From NCBI GenBank assembly GCA_044326545.1, contig JBIRBM010000002.1:62001-126000 (forward strand): a stretch of DNA of 64,000 bases. Direction: 5' to 3'. The translations under genes and the position numbers were made by a program. This document shows, piece by piece, positions 62,828 through 64,000 of the stretch. This DNA comes from JANWJE01 sp044326545 (lineage in GTDB: Bacteria; Chlamydiota; Chlamydiia; Chlamydiales; Parachlamydiaceae). Positions within the stretch are counted from its first letter, which is position 1; each line of letters opens with the position of its first letter. The notes beneath the pieces were generated by a model. That model worked only from the letters and a program-made list of their open reading frames with translations, searched no databases and was not told the origin of the DNA.

Positions 62828-63790
62828 ATGCCCAATTCTTACTCTGCTCCCCTTATTCCTTCTGCCTTTATTTGGCGCAGGGCTCATTCATTAACAGGGC
62901 TATGGCTCGTCATTTTCCTCATTGAACATCTTCTGACAAATTCTCAAGCAGCCCTTTTTATCGGAGAAGATGGGAAGGGGTTCGTCCATGCAGTCAATTT
63001 TTTAAACAATCTCCCTTATCTTCCCGTGATTGAAGTGATCCTGTTGGGTATCCCTTTGTTGATTCATGGTGCATGGGGAATCCGCTATCTTTTGACTGCT
63101 CAGTACAATTCTTTCCCAGGCGACGGCTCTTCTGCCACCCTCCCGCAATATGGGGGCAATCAAGCTTATACATGGCAGCGGATCACCTCCTTGATCTTAC
63201 TCATAGGGATTGTTGCCCATGTTGTTCAGATGCGATTTCTAGATGCCCCCATCCGGGCTCAAATTGGATCTCAACAATTGTACCTCAATCGTGTTGAGGA
63301 AGATTCCGGCCTCTACTCCTTATCGAAACGGTTAGGGTTTGATCTCTATGACATCATCCAGATCGAAGAGCTTAAACAGACATTGTCAAAAAAGCTGATT
63401 GTCCATCTTGATAAAGAAGGCAAATCTGAAGAGGGAGTGTTGGGGCAAGAGCTTCAACAAGAGCAAATGTTTGTCGCTGCCTTAGATCGGTTACCGCTAA
63501 AGGAAGGTCAACTCATTGCTGTTTCTCCATCCTTTGGGATGGCAGAGCTTCTTGTCGTAAGAGATACATTTAAAAGTAAAATGATGATTCTTCTTTACAC
63601 AGGTCTTGTATTAGCGGCATGTTTTCATGCTTTTAATGGTCTTTGGACATGCATGATTACCTGGGGGATCACGTTGACTGCTCGCTCTCAGAAGATGATG
63701 CGCGCGATTGCAATCGCTCTCATGGTCATCGTGACTTTTTTAGGATTAGCGGCAATTTGGGGAACATATTGGTTTAATTTAATGCATTGA
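62828..63790 (+). CDS. sdhC: succinate dehydrogenase cytochrome b subunit
   Basis: A 320-residue membrane anchor of complex II. The homology starts at PLIPSAFIWRRAHSLTGLWLVIFLIEHLL; the ATG at 62828 is used, though its leader is weak and a TTG at 62780 is open. Five hydrophobic segments carry His ligand candidates (RAHSLTG, HLL, HGAWGI, HVVQM, CFHAFNGLWT). About 100 hydrophilic residues (175-275) lie between the third and fourth segments. It is of the B. subtilis-like single-subunit b558 type. sdhA follows immediately. Confidence 0.9.
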   Translation: MPNSYSAPLIPSAFIWRRAHSLTGLWLVIFLIEHLLTNSQAALFIGEDGKGFVHAVNFLNNLPYLPVIEVILLGIPLLIHGAWGIRYLLTAQYNSFPGDGSSATLPQYGGNQAYTWQRITSLILLIGIVAHVVQMRFLDAPIRAQIGSQQLYLNRVEEDSGLYSLSKRLGFDLYDIIQIEELKQTLSKKLIVHLDKEGKSEEGVLGQELQQEQMFVAALDRLPLKEGQLIAVSPSFGMAELLVVRDTFKSKMMILLYTGLVLAACFHAFNGLWTCMITWGITLTARSQKMMRAIAIALMVIVTFLGLAAIWGTYWFNLMH

Positions 63791-63802
63791 AATGAGCGGA
63801 TG

Positions 63803-64000
63803 ATGAATCAAGAACGAAAAAAAAGAGAGGTGATTGTTGTAGGCGGCGGCCTTGCCGGCCTCTCTGCTGCCATGCGTTTAGCTGAAAAAGAGTGCCATGT
63901 GAAATTAGTCTCCATTACCAAGTCTAAACGCTCTCACTCTGTTTGCGCACAAGGAGGAATTAATGCCGCCATTAACAATAAAGGAGAAGAGGATTCTCCC
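63803..64000 (+). CDS. sdhA: succinate dehydrogenase flavoprotein subunit, 5' part
   Basis: The first 66 codons are in the window. The FAD-binding dinucleotide motif VVGGGLAGLSAAM lies at residues 12-24, and SVCAQGGINAAI (46-57) is the conserved segment around the FAD-linked His region of SdhA/FrdA. ATG at 63800 or 63803; the latter is used. It lies 12 bp after sdhC, so it is in the same operon. The C-terminus is beyond the window. Confidence 0.95.
   Translation, partial: MNQERKKREVIVVGGGLAGLSAAMRLAEKECHVKLVSITKSKRSHSVCAQGGINAAINNKGEEDSP

Noticed and set aside
1..64000. Prophage, plasmid-type or toxin-antitoxin gene clusters
   Set aside because: I looked for integrases, phage structural genes, ParA/ParB and small paired genes and saw none; the accessory content is limited to orphan genes and small repeats.

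Overview
The window is a piece of a chlamydial chromosome. The gene set is diagnostic: the late-gene regulator Euo, the histone-like protein HctA (Hc1), a non-mitochondrial ATP/ADP translocase, a fused SecD-SecF protein, the YtgABCD metal transporter with a DtxR-type repressor fused to its permease, and the order exbB-exbD-tolA/tonB-like-tolB-pal-nlpD followed divergently by dsbD-tatD and sdhC-sdhA. Several features point to an amoeba-associated (environmental) member such as the Parachlamydiaceae rather than the genus Chlamydia: a 115-kDa-class NAD-glutamate dehydrogenase, a glutamic (G1/eqolisin-type) peptidase, an oppABCDF operon, long AT-rich intergenic spacers and many dispersed repeats. 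The family placement is inference; no rRNA gene is present to confirm it.

Layout. 1-2.4 kb: 3' end of obgE, a doubtful small ORF, then a secreted G1 peptidase gene that abuts a MITE-like element. 2.5-8.6 kb (minus strand): a membrane-anchored hypothetical, rho, coaE and polA. 9-15 kb: sppA/sohB (-), hctA (+), an rRNA m5U methyltransferase (+) and the Tsp protease (-). 15-27.6 kb: euo (+), a second m5U methyltransferase plus recJ (-), an orphan membrane protein, the ATP/ADP translocase and a 1517-residue SecDF (+), and a small conserved-looking hypothetical (-). 28.5-33.9 kb: an mrp-DUF971-ytgA-ytgB-ytgCR-ytgD cluster with overlapping or near-touching genes. 33.9-44.2 kb: a coiled-coil hypothetical, a tiny secreted-peptide ORF, apbE, oppABCDF (-), a two-hydrophobic-segment hypothetical and an AI-2E-type permease. 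44.5-51.7 kb: NAD-GDH, then a sigma70-like promoter with a CIRCE operator in front of hrcA-grpE-dnaK. 52-58.7 kb (-): the Tol-Pal envelope cluster running into murI. 58.9-64 kb (+): dsbD/scsB, tatD, an orphan gene, sdhC and the start of sdhA.

How it works together. Much of the window serves the energy-parasitic, developmentally regulated lifestyle: ATP import (translocase), metal import with its own fused repressor, peptide import (Opp) feeding amino-acid catabolism (NAD-GDH) and the TCA cycle (Sdh), envelope integrity (Tol-Pal, SecDF, Tsp, DsbD), and the developmental switch, with the late-gene repressor Euo and its best known type of target, hctA, only about 4.3 kb apart here.

The most unusual parts are (i) the G1-family glutamic peptidase, whose catalytic Gln/Glu context is visible; (ii) three nearly identical, about 165-bp, TA-flanked, inverted-repeat-bounded elements without coding capacity (MITE-like), plus a fourth, different element between tolB and pal; (iii) a dispersed palindromic repeat built on a 'CTCACCTTACGCACC' half-site, with about ten copies, all in intergenic DNA; (iv) several long, perfect hairpins of other families; and (v) sequence details such as an MntR-like Glu in the metal site of the YtgR-type domain and loss of the CxxC pair in Mrp. 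I saw no CRISPR array, prophage, tRNA or rRNA. All homology statements rest on reading motifs by eye.
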